Below, in pieces: positions 34,204-43,567 of a stretch of 64,000 bases of DNA (its first letter is position 1; each line of letters begins with the position of its first letter). The stretch is from Palsa-89 sp963824345 (GTDB taxonomy: Bacteria; Acidobacteriota; Terriglobia; Bryobacterales; Bryobacteraceae): the NCBI GenBank assembly GCA_963824345.1, contig CAWGOZ010000020.1, forward strand, positions 248,001-312,000, written 5' to 3'. The notes beneath the pieces are model-generated. The model did not search any database and was not told the DNA's origin. It saw only the letters and a program-made list of their open reading frames with translations. The position numbers and the translations under genes were made by a program.

Positions 34204-36666
34204 TTACGGTCGTGGCTCAGTAGGTCTTGGCTCGGTACGCCGCGGCTGGGTCTGCGCGGTTGACACCTCCACCGGAACGGGCTTCATGCGCATCTGAAAC
34301 GGCGTACTGTTCACGATTCCGAATACAATCGAGGAAAATGAGTAATTGCTAGCGGCGGACCCACGAACAATGGCCCGAACGGCGGGCATGTCCTGGGCGC
34401 TCAGGCCGCGGCCGAGGGCGTAGATCATCAATTTTTCGGTGAAGGTCTGCACAAAATCTTCCGGATGGCGCAACAGGGCCCGCCGCAGTTCCACCGGACC
34501 ATTCACTTTGGTTCCGTCCAGCAATTCACCGCTCGCGTCGATCACCGGACCCTTCTGCTGGATGTTGCCCGACTCTCGCGAGCGCCACGCGCCCACCGCG
34601 TCGAAATTCTCCAGCGCCAGGCCGATGGGGTCCATCATACGATGGCAGCCGGCGCATGGATTATTCTTGCGATGTTCCTCCATCTGCTCGCGCATGGTGA
34701 GCGGAGCGGCTCCGTTCCTCTCCGGCAGCGCGGGAACATTGGGAGGCGGCGGGGGGGGTGGCGTGCCGAGAACATTTTCGAGGATCCATTTTCCGCGCTT
34801 GACGGGCGAGGTGCGGTCGGCGTTGGATGTGACCAGCAGGAAACTCCCCTGGCCCAGAATTCCGCGACGGGCTTCATCGGTGACGGGAACGCGCCGGAAC
34901 GAATCGCCGTAGATGTCGGGTATGTGATAATGCTTCGCCAGCCGCTCGTCGACGAAGGTATAGTCGGCCGTCAGGAATTCGAGCACGCTGCGATCTTCGT
35001 GCATGATGTTTTCAAACAGCAGCTCCGTTTCACGTTGGAAGGAGCGGCGCAGGTTGTCGTCGAAGTCGGGAAATACCGTGGAATTCGGTTGTTGGGTGTT
35101 CAGATTTCGCAGATACATCCACTGGCCGACAAAGTCGCTAACCAGCGACGAACTGGCCTTGGGGTCGGCCAGCATGCGGCGAACCTGCTGCTCCAGCACC
35201 ACCGGGCTGCGCAGTTTACTCTGTTGCGCAGCGTCTAAGAGTTGATCGTCCGGAATGCTGCTCCACAGAAAAAACGACAGCCGCGACGCCAGTTCCAGAT
35301 CGCTGACGTTATACACCATGCCAGCCGGCCCATCCGGATCGCGCTCGACGCGGAAGGTGAACTTCGGGCTGGCGAGCATGCGCCGCAGTCCGAAAGCCAC
35401 GCCTTGGTCGAAGCTTCCGCCCTCGTTTCGGCCAGCCTGATAGAACGAGAGCAGCCGCTCGAGATCGGCATCGGTGGCCTGGCCGCGATAGGCGCGGCGC
35501 ACCAGCGTCGCGAGAATGGTTTTGGCGCAAGCCGCTTCGTCCCGCGGCGCAGTCGGATGGCATACGAAGATCCGCCGGCGGCTGGGCGTCTCGCTGACTC
35601 CCGTCACGTTCATGGGACCCGTGAGCGTGACGGTGTCCAGGTGCGGATATCCGCCGAAGTCGATCGTATCGACCGAGCTCCTCGCGAACCGCTGCAGCCG
35701 CCAGGTGTTCTGAACGTGGCTGCGCTCGAGGAACGCGACCGTGATGGTGTGGGGGCCGGCCGTGAGCGGAACCGTGACCTTCAGCCGCGCATCCACGGCG
35801 TTGCCGGTAGTGGTGGGATTGGCGCTGGATGCGGAGACTTCGGCGTTGCCTCCGAATTCGCCCAGGTGCACGCGAACTCCGTCCACGGCGACTTCCAGGT
35901 GCTGCTGGTTCTCCAGGCCGCGCATGGTGCCGAGGTTGGTGCGAAACAGCTTGGGCTCGATCCGATATTCGCCGTCGGCGGGCAACGTGGTTCGAATCGC
36001 CAGGCCTCCAATGGTTCCGAGCGGCAGTCCTTCGATATGCTGATCCTGCGACGCGTCCTGCCGCACGTGGTAAACCTCGCCAGTGGGAACCGCCTTCGGA
36101 TCGCCGATCGCTAACGCTGTGATCTTCAACGCCGCATTGAGGTAGCTTTCCAGCAGTAAGGGCGAAACGCCGAGGACGTCGGTGACGTTGTCGAATCCGT
36201 AGCCGGAATTATCGGGCGGCAGAAGCGAGGAAACGTCCACCTGGACATCCAGCAGGTCGCGGATCGCGTTGGCGTACTCGGCGCGGTTCAGGCGTTGCAA
36301 TAGCGGTCGGCCAGGATACGGATGCAAGGCGGCGGCTTGATCCAATGTGGTGCGCAGCCACGCGACCAATCCATCCGCGGTAGCCTGGTCCGGGCGCGGC
36401 AGGCCGGGCGGAGGCATCATTCCAGCGTGCACCTTCCGGATCACCTTTTCGAGTATTTCGGAATGCGTGGGCGCCTGCGTGAGATCCAGCGTCTGCAGGC
36501 TCAAGCCGCCGGTCTTCAGTCGGTCATTGTGGCATCCGACGCAATACTGATCGAGAACGGCGCGGTAGGCGGCAGCTTGCGCGGTTGCATCCTGGGCGAG
36601 CAAAGCAGACGAACACAGCGCAGCTCCAGCCAAGAAAACGAGACTCGTCGCTGTTCGGCCTGCCAT
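34204..36666 (-). CDS. Multidomain cytochrome-like protein (DUF1587/1592/1595/1588/1585)
   Basis: 820 aa with a signal peptide (to about residue 25). An N-terminal haem-binding PSD1-type segment contains YCVGCHND, with Cys42, Cys45 and His46. It is followed by RLNRAEYANAIRDLLDVQVD (DUF1587), a carbohydrate-binding-like beta region, RAYRGQATDADLERLL (DUF1595), LASRLSFFLWSSIPDDQLL (DUF1592) and CAGCHRMMDPIGLALENFD (DUF1588), with a second CxxCH near 700, then DUF1585. A PRRTEPRPTEPRP tail ends it. ATG 36664-36666 has GGGAGG five bases upstream; a longer frame to 37038 only translates tandem repeats. Presumed periplasmic electron transfer. Confidence 0.9.
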   Translation of the reverse strand: MAGRTATSLVFLAGAALCSSALLAQDATAQAAAYRAVLDQYCVGCHNDRLKTGGLSLQTLDLTQAPTHSEILEKVIRKVHAGMMPPPGLPRPDQATADGLVAWLRTTLDQAAALHPYPGRPLLQRLNRAEYANAIRDLLDVQVDVSSLLPPDNSGYGFDNVTDVLGVSPLLLESYLNAALKITALAIGDPKAVPTGEVYHVRQDASQDQHIEGLPLGTIGGLAIRTTLPADGEYRIEPKLFRTNLGTMRGLENQQHLEVAVDGVRVHLGEFGGNAEVSASSANPTTTGNAVDARLKVTVPLTAGPHTITVAFLERSHVQNTWRLQRFARSSVDTIDFGGYPHLDTVTLTGPMNVTGVSETPSRRRIFVCHPTAPRDEAACAKTILATLVRRAYRGQATDADLERLLSFYQAGRNEGGSFDQGVAFGLRRMLASPKFTFRVERDPDGPAGMVYNVSDLELASRLSFFLWSSIPDDQLLDAAQQSKLRSPVVLEQQVRRMLADPKASSSLVSDFVGQWMYLRNLNTQQPNSTVFPDFDDNLRRSFQRETELLFENIMHEDRSVLEFLTADYTFVDERLAKHYHIPDIYGDSFRRVPVTDEARRGILGQGSFLLVTSNADRTSPVKRGKWILENVLGTPPPPPPPNVPALPERNGAAPLTMREQMEEHRKNNPCAGCHRMMDPIGLALENFDAVGAWRSRESGNIQQKGPVIDASGELLDGTKVNGPVELRRALLRHPEDFVQTFTEKLMIYALGRGLSAQDMPAVRAIVRGSAASNYSFSSIVFGIVNSTPFQMRMKPVPVEVSTAQTQPRRTEPRPTEPRP

Positions 36667-36765
36667 TTGCCTCCCGCCTTGAAAACGGCCCAAACCAGTA
36701 TAAAACGAAACCGTGCTGGATCGTCTCCCTTGGGGTGTGCGACACCAAAGTGGAATGGCACGCGG

Positions 36766-36801
36766 CTTGAGCGGTACACCTGGCTTCAGTGGTACACGTG
36801 G
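36766..36801. repeat. Two 18-bp tandem repeats
   Basis: CTTGAGCGGTACACCTGG (36766-36783) is followed directly by CTTCAGTGGTACACGTGG (36784-36801), and a third partial copy begins CTTCAGCCGCG. They lie about 100 bp upstream of the DUF1592 start, in a 527-bp gap that has no convincing gene. Confidence 0.7.
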
Positions 36802-36960
36802 CTTCAGCCGCGTTTTGCCAAATCGGGCGAGAAGGCGCCGCCTGATTTTCAAGCGCGGGCTGGAACATTCCTGGCCAGGGCTCGGCGTACTCGTGACTTG
36901 GTGGCTGGATGGGTCGCAGCCTGTCACAAGGGTGACTGGCCTGGTCGCGCGCCGGAAGAA

Positions 36961-36979
36961 ACGCGGCTCTAAGCCGCGT
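36961..36979. other. Perfect 8-bp hairpin next to the minisatellite
   Basis: ACGCGGCT (36961-36968), a CTA loop and AGCCGCGT (36972-36979) form a perfect stem. Its 3' arm merges into the first unit of the tandem repeat. It could be a terminator-like or repeat-anchoring element; no T-run follows. Confidence 0.4.
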
Positions 36980-37128
36980 GTACCCGACACCGCGTGTACC
37001 CGACACCGCGTGTGCCCGGCACCGCGTGGACCCGGCACCGCGTGTACCCGACACCGCGTGTACCCGGCACCGCGTGTACCCGACCGCGTGTATCCGACCC
37101 GCGTGTACCCGACCGCGTGTATCCGACC
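36975..37128. repeat. Minisatellite of 16-bp units (ten copies)
   Basis: Six units of 16 bp (consensus CGCGTGTACCCGACAC; 36975-37070) are followed by four shorter units alternating 14 and 15 bp (CGCGTGTACCCGAC and CGCGTGTATCCGACC; 37071-37128). Within each long unit, GTGT and ACAC are complementary, so each could form a small hairpin. The array sits between divergent genes: DUF1592 on the left and a secreted protein on the right. It encodes nothing credible on either strand. It ends 25 bp before a TATAAT box. Confidence 0.9.
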
Positions 37129-37129
37129 C

Positions 37130-37158
37130 GCACTCTCCGAACTCCGCCGATGTATAAT
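37130..37158 (+). promoter_or_regulatory. Candidate promoter with perfect -10 box
   Basis: TATAAT at 37153-37158 lies 35 bp upstream of the ATG of the secreted protein at 37194. The hexamer 17 bp upstream (GCACTC, 37130-37135) is a poor -35 and begins just where the minisatellite ends. The -10 is convincing and the -35 is not; the repeat array may supply activator contacts or vary promoter spacing. Confidence 0.45.
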
Positions 37159-37193
37159 CCTTCGGTGAGCGACTTCGCCCCAGGAGATGCAAG

Positions 37194-37961
37194 ATGCTGT
37201 TGAAAGTAACCGCCGTGAGCGTAATTTTGATGGCCGCGATGTGCACCACGTCGCAGGCCCAATGGAGGTTTAAGGATCCGAAGATTCCGCGCCTCAAGAA
37301 CGGCGAGGCGGATATGAATGCCCCAGCCCCCCGCCGCGCGGACGGTAAACCCGACCTGACTGGCATGTGGCTGGCAGACCCGCCCAAGCTGCGTGACGCG
37401 AGCGTCGGCATGCCCGGCGGGCTACCCATGCTGCCAGCGGCCCAGAAGCTTTTCGATGAACGCAAAACCGGCGCGCTTTCCGCCGAAGACCCGGATGCCA
37501 ATTGCCTCCCGCAGGGAGTGCCGAAGATCGACTCAACGCCCCTTCCGTTCAAAATTTTCCAGGAGCCGGGCGCCATCGTGATCTTGTATGAGGCGTTCGA
37601 TCAGTTCCGACAGATTTTCATGGACGGCCGGAAGCTGCCAAAGGATCCGAATCCTCAGTGGTTCGGATATTCGGTGGGTAAATGGGACGGCGATACTTTG
37701 GTGGTGGAGTCCACCGGCTTCAACGGAAGAGCGTGGCTGGATCAGTTGGGCCACCCCTCAACCGAGTCGCTGCATGTGATCGAGCGTTTCCACCGGCGCG
37801 ACTTCGGACACCTGGAAATCACTTCGACAGTGGACGACCCAGGAGCGTACACGAAGCCCTGGACTTACACCCAGCCGCTGCTTCTGCAGCCGGATGACGA
37901 GCTGCTGGAGCTGGTCTGCACCGAGAACAATCGGGACCTCCCGCACCTGAAAGGGAAATAG
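37194..37961 (+). CDS. Secreted protein of unknown function, GxWxGDTLV family
   Basis: 255 aa with a signal peptide (residues 1-22, TTSQAQ). It has RRADGKPDLTGMW near 50, a start typical of a large family of secreted acidobacterial proteins, then EPGAIVILYEAFDQFRQIFM, DGRKLPKDPNPQWFGYS, GKWDGDTLVVESTGFNGRAW and a histidine/arginine-rich VIERFHRRDFGHLEI. No enzymatic function is known to me. CAGGAG eight bases before ATG 37194 and the TATAAT upstream support the start. It resembles the protein at 29930-30868. Confidence 0.78.
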   Translation: MLLKVTAVSVILMAAMCTTSQAQWRFKDPKIPRLKNGEADMNAPAPRRADGKPDLTGMWLADPPKLRDASVGMPGGLPMLPAAQKLFDERKTGALSAEDPDANCLPQGVPKIDSTPLPFKIFQEPGAIVILYEAFDQFRQIFMDGRKLPKDPNPQWFGYSVGKWDGDTLVVESTGFNGRAWLDQLGHPSTESLHVIERFHRRDFGHLEITSTVDDPGAYTKPWTYTQPLLLQPDDELLELVCTENNRDLPHLKGK

Positions 37962-37990
37962 CGGGAGGCGCGGGCTTCCTCAGGCGGCGA

Positions 37991-38404
37991 TTACTTCGTG
38001 GGTCCGCCCTCGGTTGCGGCGGATCCGGCGAAAATCTTGCGCCCGTCGCTCATCGTGACGGTTTTGGCGTTCACCAGAGCTGAGCCGTCCTTGGCAAGAA
38101 AACCTTCGACGGTGACCACGTCGCCCGGTTTCAGGGAATTCCGAGTCCAGCCGCGCCGGATCAATGCGTTCAAGGCCGCCACTTCGAACTCCCAGTTCTT
38201 CACGGCCCCGGTCTCTTTGTCCTTAATGTCGAGGTAAAAATGGGCGTGAGGATTCATCCACTCCAGCTTCGTCACGGTGCCCGTAAGTGTGACGGGCTTA
38301 TTGTCGTCGTACTCGGCGGCGAACGAATGATGGGCGGCCAGCGGCAGCGTTACCGCCAGCAGCGCGGCGCTGACCGCGAGAACAGGGAAGAATTTACCTT
38401 TCAT
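37991..38404 (-). CDS. DUF6152-like small secreted protein
   Basis: 137 aa. The signal peptide (1-23, ending PLAAHH) is followed by SFAAEYDDNKPVTLTGTVTKLEWMNPHAHFYLDIKD, a pattern found in small secreted OB-fold-like proteins grouped as DUF6152, and later GDVVTVEGFLAKDGS and MSDGRKIFAG. AGGTG six bases upstream of ATG 38402-38404 supports the start; the longer frame upstream reads as shadow. It is convergent with the preceding secreted protein and divergent from the membrane glycosyltransferase. Function unknown. Confidence 0.78.
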   Translation of the reverse strand: MKGKFFPVLAVSAALLAVTLPLAAHHSFAAEYDDNKPVTLTGTVTKLEWMNPHAHFYLDIKDKETGAVKNWEFEVAALNALIRRGWTRNSLKPGDVVTVEGFLAKDGSALVNAKTVTMSDGRKIFAGSAATEGGPTK

Positions 38405-38496
38405 AGCGCACCTCCATACTTGCGACAGCCTATCATATTCGCGGGCCGCGCGGCCAGCCGGATCTTGACGATAAACTGATCCCGGAACAGGAGACC

Positions 38497-40168
38497 ATGA
38501 CCCGCGAGCAACCCGGGAAGTTGCGCCAATATGGGTGCCTGCTGCTCCCGTGCGCGGCGATTCTGGCGTATGCGCTTCCGATAATCGGGGCGCTGCTGCC
38601 AAACAACTTCGATGAGCTGGATGAGTCGTACGAGCCGGTGAACACGCTGGCTCTGTTGGTCGGGTCGAATCCTTCTGGGTCGCACTGGGGCCCGATGCCC
38701 AGCTTTCTGTACGCTCCGGTCTATGCTCCCTTTCTCTACACATGGCATCGACAGGGGGACTTCCACCGCACCAGCGGAGGTTACCCCTACGGATTTCGCC
38801 GCCCGTTCGAACAACAGGGAATGCTCATCCTGCTGGCAAGGCTCACGGGTTTGGGAATAGGGCTGCTCGCAACCGGGTACTACGGCATCGCGCTGATCCG
38901 AGCCAGCGGGTCCCGTTTAGCTGCCGTTATAGCGCTTACCGTTTGTATTGCCACCGGGCCGGACATCGTCTACAAATTTGTTTCGACCAAGCCGGACGGG
39001 CTGATGCTGGCATTCCTGGCAGTGTCCATGGCGGCGTACGCGGCAATTGTGACGGAAGGTCTTACGTTTGGGCGGGGAGCATTGCTCGGGGTCAGCGCCG
39101 CAGCCTCGGTGTCCTGTAAGGAGGGGACGGTTCCGGCGTACGTCGCGATTTTCCTTTGGATTGCCCTGTGGGCGCTGCGCAACTACCCAGGGGGCGCGCG
39201 GCGGCGTTTCTTTGGCCGCTATGCAGCGACGTTAGCTGTGGGAATCGGCGCGTATGCGGTGATCGACGTGGTCTACGCCCCGGCGGCGTGGTGGGCTCAT
39301 ATCCGGTACTGGACCGGCAGCGCGACCGCCGCCGCGATCTGGGCCCCAGCCTCGTACCCTTTGCCAGCGTATTTCGCGGACGTGGTTCGAGGACTGCTGT
39401 ATAACCTGGGACCTGGGGGCTGCGCCAGCGTGGTGGCCGCCTTGTTCGTCAGCATCGTTTGGAGGCCGAAGGGAATCCTGCCGGCTTGGATTGCAACCTT
39501 TGGGTACTTGGTCCTTTGGGTGTTGACAGTACGATACACGGGAAGAAATTTTATGGCGCCGGTTAACATTCTGGTTGCTTTTCCCGTTGCCCTCGCGTTT
39601 GCGCAGGCGCAACGAAGCCTGTCGCTTTTTGCGCCGCTCTATATAAGAAGATTTGCCATTGCCGCTACTGTTCTGCTCTGCGCAGTCAGCCTCTGGGCGG
39701 GCAACATGGCTTGGGTTTGTCTGGATCAGTTGCCGCCCGTGTTGGAGGAGCGGTACAGCGCCGGACAGATAACAAAGACTGAATCGATTCACCTGGCCAA
39801 CATGTGGACGCGGCTGCCAGGATCGAGCCGGCTTTCGAATCTTGGTTTCCGCGTCGATGACCGGCCGCTAGGCGCGCTGCTCCACCGCCCCGCCGATTTT
39901 CCGGATGTGATTCTGATCGATGGGGCGGAAAAGACGTGGCTGCGCGGGTTCAAAGGAGAGTCCGGCGCGCGACGAATTTTTCAAGGCTACCGGGTATTCC
40001 TACGCCGAATTTGATGGATTCGAATCGTTGGGATACCGGCGCGTGGCGGTGATCCAGCCCCCTGCGCGGCGATTCATGCACCCGATCTGGCGGATCTGGC
40101 CGTGGTACCGCCCGCCGGCCGCTTACGCGGTGCTGTTCGTCTATCGAAGGGCCGGTTCCATCTGGTAA
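38497..40168 (+). CDS. Polytopic membrane protein, GT-C (ArnT/PMT-like) glycosyltransferase candidate (frameshifted)
   Basis: About 556 aa when joined across a single-base insertion. There are ten or more hydrophobic helices. The first periplasmic loop has an acidic DELDESYEP near residue 42, where GT-C enzymes keep catalytic Asp/Glu, and a mixed periplasmic C-terminal domain follows the helices. The first frame stops at 40014 with unlikely basic sequence. Switching by +1 at about 39968 (GGCGCGCGA) continues as ARDEFFKATGYSYAEFDGFE and ends AAYAVLFVYRRAGSIW at 40168. Sugar-lipid glycosyl transfer is inferred from topology, not proven. Confidence 0.65.
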
Positions 40169-40213
40169 GCTACGCGACGGGGGCGCTGGTGCCTCCGGGG
40201 GGAAGAGCGAACT

Positions 40214-42370
40214 TTGGGATTAGCATTGAAAACTCGAATCACTGGGGTAGCGGTGGTCATTTCCGCGTGTGCCGTGATGGTAGCGGCGCCGTACACAGCC
40301 GAACAAGCCTCGGCGGGACGCGCGGCATATCAATCCAACTGCGCTGCCTGCCACGCGCCGGATCTATCGGGTCGCGAAGGGCCGCAACTGGCCGGCGCGA
40401 ACTTCATGGGTCAATGGGGCGACAAGACTGCCGGGGACTTGATCGGTTTCATGCGCGCCACCATGCCTCCCGGCGCCACCGGGTCGCTTCCGGACCGGAC
40501 TTACGTCAATCTCGCTGCCTTCATCCTGGATGCGAACGGAGCGCGGCCGAGCGATCAAACGCTTAGCGCGGAATCGAGCGTTCCGATCCGCAGCGTGGCG
40601 TCCGGCCAGCGTGCGGCATATTTGCAACCCGGCACGGCCGCGCCCCCTCCTGCCGCTCCCTCTGAACCAGGCAGACAAGGCGCAACAGGCCCGCTGGCGC
40701 CGCGAGGAATCACTGTGGCGGGTGAAGTGAAGAATTTCGTTCCGGTCACCAACGCCATGCTGCGCAATCCGGATCCAGGCGACTGGCTGATGATCCGGCG
40801 CGACTATCATGCCACCTATTACAGCCCGCTGAACCAGATCACCGCCCAGAACGTCAACGAGCTGCGTCTGGTGTGGAGTTGGGCCATGCAGGAGGGCGCG
40901 AGCAATGGAAACCAGCCGGCTCCCCTGGTGCACAACGGCGTGCTTTACGTGAATAACGCTGGCATGGTGCTCCAGGCGCTGGACGCCAAGACCGGCGAAT
41001 TGATCTGGGAGAATCGTTACGGCTCCACTCCCAACGCCCCCGCCATGCGAGGCATCGCGATCTACGGCGATAAAATTTTCGTCGCCACCGGCGAAGCGCA
41101 TTTGATGGCCTTCGACGCACGGAACGGCAAGATGGTTTGGGACACCACCATCGGCGACCGCTCCAAAGGCGAGTACGCGGCTTCGAGCGGGCCGATCGTG
41201 GTGAACGGCCGCGTGATTCAAGGGCTGGGCCGCGATTCCTGCGCGGCGTATCGCGAAGAGAAATGTTTCATCAGCGCTTACGACGCCAAGACCGGCAAAG
41301 AAGTGTGGCGCTTTCGAACCGTGGCGCTGGAAGGCGAACCCGGAGGCGATACCTGGGGAGGGCTCGCGAACACCTTCCGGGCGGGTGTGGAGACGTGGAT
41401 CACGGGAAGCTACGATCCGGACCTGAACCTGACCTACTGGGGGACGGCGCAAGCCAAGCCGTGGATGCGGGTGAGCCGCGGCTCCGGAAACGGCGCGACG
41501 CTGTATGCCAACTCCACCTTGGCGCTGAATGCCGATACCGGAAAGCTGGCCTGGTATCACAGTTACGCGCCGGGCGAGACGCTCGATTTGGACGAGGTTT
41601 TCGAACGGGTGCTGGTGGACGATCAGGGTCAGAATCTGCGTCTTCAGCGCGGGCAAGGCGGGCATCTTGTGGAAGCTCGACCGCAAGACCGGAAAGTATC
41701 TGGGTCACAAGGAAATGGTGTTCCAGAACGTCTACGATTCCATCGACGCGCGCACCGGAGAGCCGCACTATCGCAACGACATCGTGGAGCAGCGCGTGGG
41801 CGAGTGGGTGACGGCGTGTCCGTCGACGGAGGGCGGCAAGAACTGGCCGTCGATGAGCTACTATCCGCCGGGGAACCGGCTGATCATTCCGTTGAGCCAG
41901 AGCTGTCTGGCGATGAACGGGCAGGCGATCGAAAAAATCGCGGGCGGCGGGAGCGGCAACGGCGCTCTGCGGCGCTTCTATGAGATGCCGGGGTCCAACG
42001 GCAACGTCGGCAAGCTGGCGGCCTACGATGTGCGGACCATGCGCGAGATCTGGAAATACGAACAGCGCGCGCCGTTCCTGACCGGCGTAGTCTCCACCGC
42101 GGGAGGCGTGGCGTTCGCAGGCGACCTGGACCGCATGTTCCGCGCCTTCGACGCCGGCACCGGCCGCATTCTGTGGGAGACGCGGCTCCCGGCCGCGGTG
42201 CAAGGCTTCCCGCTGACATTCACCGCGGGTGGCAAGCAGTACCTGGCAGTAACCACCAGCAACGGCGGAGGCAGCCCGCGCGGAGTGCCGGCCGTGGTCG
42301 GCGAACGGAACTGCATTATCCGGCGACGGGCAACGCGCTCTACGTGTTCGCCCTTCCCGACAAAAAATAA
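40214..42370 (+). CDS. PQQ-dependent alcohol dehydrogenase-like quinoprotein with N-terminal cytochrome c (two frameshifts)
   Basis: About 718 aa if two compensating indels are corrected. An N-terminal signal and a c-type haem site, CAACHAPDLSG (Cys43, Cys46, His47), precede an eight-bladed quinoprotein propeller starting DWLMIRRDYHATYYSPLNQI. The first break, an extra C near 41639, turns NLVFSAGKAGILWKLDRKTG out of frame. The second, near 42303-42310, restores the original frame for ELHYPATGNALYVFALPDKK and the stop at 42370. The middle segment has SCLAMNGQAIEKIAGGGSG, YEQRAPFLTGVV and AGDLDRMFRAFDAGTGRILW, all conserved. Start TTG 40214 follows GGAAGAG. Periplasmic alcohol oxidation is likely, the substrate unknown. 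Confidence 0.82.
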
Positions 42371-42382
42371 GGAGTCAGCCAA

Positions 42383-43294
42383 ATGAGACCAACCAGACCC
42401 AAACTGCCGAGCGAGGCCATTGAACTTTACAACCTCTATATTCATGGCGAGATCAGCCGCCGCGATTTTATGGACGGAGTGCAGCGATTTGCGATTGGGG
42501 GTTTAGCGGTGGCAACCATCATCGAAGCGTTGATGCCGAACTACGCCTTGGGACAGCAGGTATCGAAAACCGATGAACGGATCAAAGCCACCTACGAGAC
42601 CGTCCCGTCGCCCGAAGGGAACGGAAGCATCAAAGGATATCTGGTCCGGCCGGTCAGCGCCGATTCACGATCCGAGACGAAGGCGAAGTTGCCGGGGATT
42701 CTGGTGATCCACGAAAATCGCGGGCTGAATCCGCACATCGAGGACATCGCGCGGCGGCTGGCGCTGGCTAACTTCATGGCGTTCGCGCCGGACGGACTCA
42801 CTTCGGTTGGCGGCTTTCCCGGCGACGATTACAAAGGCGGGCAGCTATTCAGCAAGATCGATGGCAAAAAGATGGCCGAGGATTTCGTGGCGGCCGCGCT
42901 GTGGCTGAAATCGCGCCCAGACTGCAGCGGCAAGATCGGCGCCACCGGCTTCTGTTACGGCGGGGGCATTTCCAATGCGCTGGCCGTCCGGCTGGGGCCC
43001 GATATCGGGGCAGCGGTGCCGTTCTATGGGAACGTTCCCGCCGCGACGGACGTTGGGAAGATCAAAGCGGCGGTGCTGGTGCATCACGGCGAACTCGATA
43101 CGCGGCTGGCCTCGACATGGCCGGCGTATGACATGGCTTTGACGGCAGCCAACGTTCCGCACGAAGGCTATATCTACCCGGGCGCCGTTCATGGTTTCAA
43201 TTGCGATGCGACGCCGGAGCGCTACAACAAAGCGGCGGCGGACTTGGCGTGGCAGCGGACGATCGACTGGTTCAATAAGTACGTGCGGGTGTGA
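42383..43294 (+). CDS. Dienelactone hydrolase family protein, Tat-exported
   Basis: A 303-aa alpha/beta hydrolase. An N-terminal segment with HGEISRRDFMDGVQRFAIGG is a twin-arginine signal preceded by an unusually long 26-residue n-region. The DLH core starts about residue 75. The catalytic Cys191 lies in GATGFCYGGGIS, Glu111 in HENRGLNP, and the Asp and His are in HHGELDTRL near 238 and YPGAVHGFNCD near 267. It hydrolyses lactones or esters; the exact substrate is unknown. It starts 12 bp after the quinoprotein stop with GGAG, so the two are co-transcribed. Confidence 0.88.
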   Translation: MRPTRPKLPSEAIELYNLYIHGEISRRDFMDGVQRFAIGGLAVATIIEALMPNYALGQQVSKTDERIKATYETVPSPEGNGSIKGYLVRPVSADSRSETKAKLPGILVIHENRGLNPHIEDIARRLALANFMAFAPDGLTSVGGFPGDDYKGGQLFSKIDGKKMAEDFVAAALWLKSRPDCSGKIGATGFCYGGGISNALAVRLGPDIGAAVPFYGNVPAATDVGKIKAAVLVHHGELDTRLASTWPAYDMALTAANVPHEGYIYPGAVHGFNCDATPERYNKAAADLAWQRTIDWFNKYVRV

Positions 43295-43311
43295 TTCGCC
43301 CCCCCCAATTA

Positions 43312-43512
43312 CTACTGAGCTTTGTGAAACACGAATAAGAACACGGCCACGCTGAAGGCGCCAAACGCATAGATCAGCGATGAGAACAGAACCACGGCAG
43401 CAACAAGTCCCCGCGCGACGTTCAGCACATTCATGATCAAATCCCACGTCAGCAGAGCCGTTACGAGAATCGTTCCGATGAGTGCTAGCAGTGCCGCATT
43501 TTTGAGAGTCAT
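43312..43512 (-). CDS. Small two-helix membrane protein
   Basis: 66 aa from ATG 43510-43512. Two hydrophobic stretches (about residues 5-25 and 33-60, including VVLFSSLIYAFGAFSVAVFLF) and few charged residues mark a small inner-membrane protein. No family is recognised. It is convergent with the dienelactone hydrolase and lies downstream of tRNA-Sec on the same strand, with 55 bp between them. Longer upstream frame extensions run through the tRNA and were rejected. Confidence 0.55.
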   Translation of the reverse strand: MTLKNAALLALIGTILVTALLTWDLIMNVLNVARGLVAAVVLFSSLIYAFGAFSVAVFLFVFHKAQ

Positions 43513-43567
43513 GCTCGGAGTATGAGGGTTCGCGGCGCCGTGAGCAAGCGCCGGCTTGTTTCGCGAT

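Noticed and set aside
36667..37038. N-terminal extension of the DUF1592 protein by 124 codons
   Set aside because: The extension only translates the 16-bp and 18-bp tandem repeats. The ATG at 36666 has a good RBS and starts a signal peptide.
36975..37128. CRISPR array
   Set aside because: The units are contiguous without unique spacers and there are no cas genes.
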